From Cellvibrionales bacterium (lineage in GTDB: Bacteria; Pseudomonadota; Gammaproteobacteria; Pseudomonadales; JAHEGP01), in assembly GCA_024645065.1 (NCBI GenBank), contig JAHEGP010000185.1, positions 1 through 6,383 on the forward strand: DNA of 6,383 bases, read 5' to 3'. Below are positions 5,187 through 6,383 of this stretch, in pieces. Within the stretch, counting starts at the first letter, position 1. Every line of letters begins with the position of its first letter. A program made the position numbers and the translations under genes. A model generated the notes under the pieces. The model saw only the letters and a list, made by a program, of their open reading frames with translations. It made no database searches and was not told where the DNA came from.

Positions 5187-6383
5187 CTACCAGCTGTAAA
5201 TCACTTCCAGGCCGTAGAATCGCGGCTTGTTGCGGCGTACGTACGGCGTATTCAGATCCGAGGCGATGCCGCTGTAGCCGACGACATGCTCGGTATCGAA
5301 CAGGTTTTCGGCCCACAACGCTACCTGCCAGGCGGTGGACGGGGTAATCCAAGTGATCCGTGCATTGCTCAGGTTGTAGGCATCGTCTTTGGTTTCGTAG
5401 TCGACGTTGTAATCGGCAGAGGCACGATTGCGCTCGGGGGCACTGGTCCAGCTGTAGTCGAAATGCAACAACAGGTCGCCATTGTCGCCCAGGCCAAGAT
5501 TGTAATCGGCCAGCAACACCAGTCGTTGCCGGGGTCCGTCCAGGGGCTCGCCGTCAAGGTCAATATCACCCACGATGCGGTCGGTCCATTCGGCGTCCAG
5601 ATAGCCGTAGTTCAGTCCCAGTTGCAGGCTGTCGGTCGGCAGCCAGGTGATTTCCGCTTCCATGCCGGTACCCTCGGCATCCCCGGTAACGGTCACGTAC
5701 TTCTTGATTGGAGTGCCGTCATCGACCTGCTGGATATCCTGTTTGTCACTGTAGTAATACTGGTAAACCGAGGCGTTGACGCGAAGGCTCTGGTTGAGCC
5801 ACTGGGACTTGATACCCAGTTCGAAGTTATCGACTTCTTCCGGGTCGAAGTTGGAGCCTACCTGGAGGGAGTTGAAGCCGCCGGCGGTGTAGCCGTTGGC
5901 ATAGGAGGCGAAAACCAGTACGTCCTCACTGGGGTAGTAGTTGAGCACGACCCGGGGATCGAGGTTGCTCCAGGAGTCATCCGTCTTGACCCAGCCGGCC
6001 TTGGCGGCGGCGGCATCGGGTGATGCGTCCGCAGTGAAAATGACGTCGTCCGTCGGGTTGCCGGTCAGGCTGTTGGCCGGGTTGTACCATTCGAAATCCT
6101 TTTCGTCCCGGGTGTAGCGCAGGCCAACGGTGAGGCCGAACTGGTCGCTGAATTGCCAGGTGACGTCGCCGAACACCGCCATGCTGACGGTGCTGGCCTT
6201 GTTGTTCATGGTTTCGTTCCACTGTGCGCTGCAGGGATAGGCGGTACCCAGGGCCAGCTCACTGAGCAGCAGACAGGTAGCGTTGTCGGGCTCGGGCCAG
6301 ACGTTGTTGGTCGGGTCGCTGGTCAGGTTGCGGATCAGCGAACCGGCATAAGTGGTCACTTCGGCGGACTGTTCACCATCCTC
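5187..6383 (-). CDS. TonB-dependent outer-membrane receptor, C-terminal beta-barrel part (5' end outside window)
   Basis: The last 398 residues of an outer-membrane active-transport receptor; the frame is open to the window edge, so signal peptide, TonB box and plug lie beyond it. Barrel strands typical of iron-complex-type receptors follow in order: FGDVTWQFSDQFGLTVGLRYTRDEKDF, DPRVVLNYYPSEDVLVFASYANGYTAGGFN, the conserved P-E-x-V-D-N-F-E-L-G-I-K block, GMEAEITWLPTDSLQLGLNYGY and ENLFDTEHVVGY. The protein ends PRFYGLEVIYSW, a terminal aromatic strand of the kind recognised by the Bam machinery. Acidic loops and two cysteines 14 residues apart (about 37 and 51 of the visible part) lie in a probable external loop near the cut end. 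The ligand cannot be told from the barrel: siderophore, another iron chelate or an organic substrate is possible. No regulator or inner-membrane transporter is visible nearby. Confidence 0.93.
   Translation of the reverse strand, partial: EDGEQSAEVTTYAGSLIRNLTSDPTNNVWPEPDNATCLLLSELALGTAYPCSAQWNETMNNKASTVSMAVFGDVTWQFSDQFGLTVGLRYTRDEKDFEWYNPANSLTGNPTDDVIFTADASPDAAAAKAGWVKTDDSWSNLDPRVVLNYYPSEDVLVFASYANGYTAGGFNSLQVGSNFDPEEVDNFELGIKSQWLNQSLRVNASVYQYYYSDKQDIQQVDDGTPIKKYVTVTGDAEGTGMEAEITWLPTDSLQLGLNYGYLDAEWTDRIVGDIDLDGEPLDGPRQRLVLLADYNLGLGDNGDLLLHFDYSWTSAPERNRASADYNVDYETKDDAYNLSNARITWITPSTAWQVALWAENLFDTEHVVGYSGIASDLNTPYVRRNKPRFYGLEVIYSW

Noticed and set aside
4729..5352. 207-aa open frame on the minus strand
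   Set aside because: It crosses the terminator and overlaps both the SDR and receptor genes in antisense or another frame, with no domain.
5169..6023. 284-aa open frame on the plus strand
   Set aside because: It is antisense to the receptor barrel; the Gly/Val-rich translation is what GC-rich antisense of beta-strand codons gives.

Overview
This 6.4-kb window is dense chromosomal sequence of moderately high GC content, most consistent with a Gammaproteobacterium, perhaps an environmental or marine one. The grounds are a DUF3336-patatin lipase with an AlgP/histone-H1-like basic tail, an iron-complex-type TonB-dependent receptor, a long GST-like protein and an SDR. The assignment comes from gene families only, not from a marker gene. 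I see no rRNA, tRNA, CRISPR array, insertion sequence or phage gene.

Layout: (i) 1-276 holds a possible C-terminal remnant of a short-chain dehydrogenase (frame open from the window edge to 131) and then about 145 bases with no recognisable content. (ii) 277-921 (+) is a class II aldolase that matches E. coli L-fuculose-1-phosphate aldolase residue for residue at the metal, catalytic and C-terminal tail positions. (iii) 1067-2101 (+) is a 344-aa glutathione S-transferase-like protein. (iv) 2183-3805 (-) is a patatin-like lipase that converges on the GST gene. (v) 3806-4246 is a 441-base divergent intergenic region with the lipase promoter, a perfect 7-bp inverted repeat and a 9-bp direct repeat near the start of the next gene. 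(vi) 4247-5095 (+) is an SDR with the catalytic Lys of YxxxK replaced by Arg. (vii) 5140-5163 is a strong hairpin terminator. (viii) 5187-6383 (-) is the C-terminal beta-barrel part of a TonB-dependent receptor that runs off the window.

The aldolase and GST genes may be co-transcribed (145-base gap, same strand), but no shared pathway is evident. The lipase and the 4247 SDR diverge from a common regulatory region, and the SDR and receptor converge on one terminator. I do not see a multi-gene defence or biosynthetic system. The points most worth a second look are the Lys-to-Arg change in the SDR active site, the histone-like tail on the lipase, and the palindrome in the divergent region. Family assignments rest on motifs recalled from memory, without any database search.
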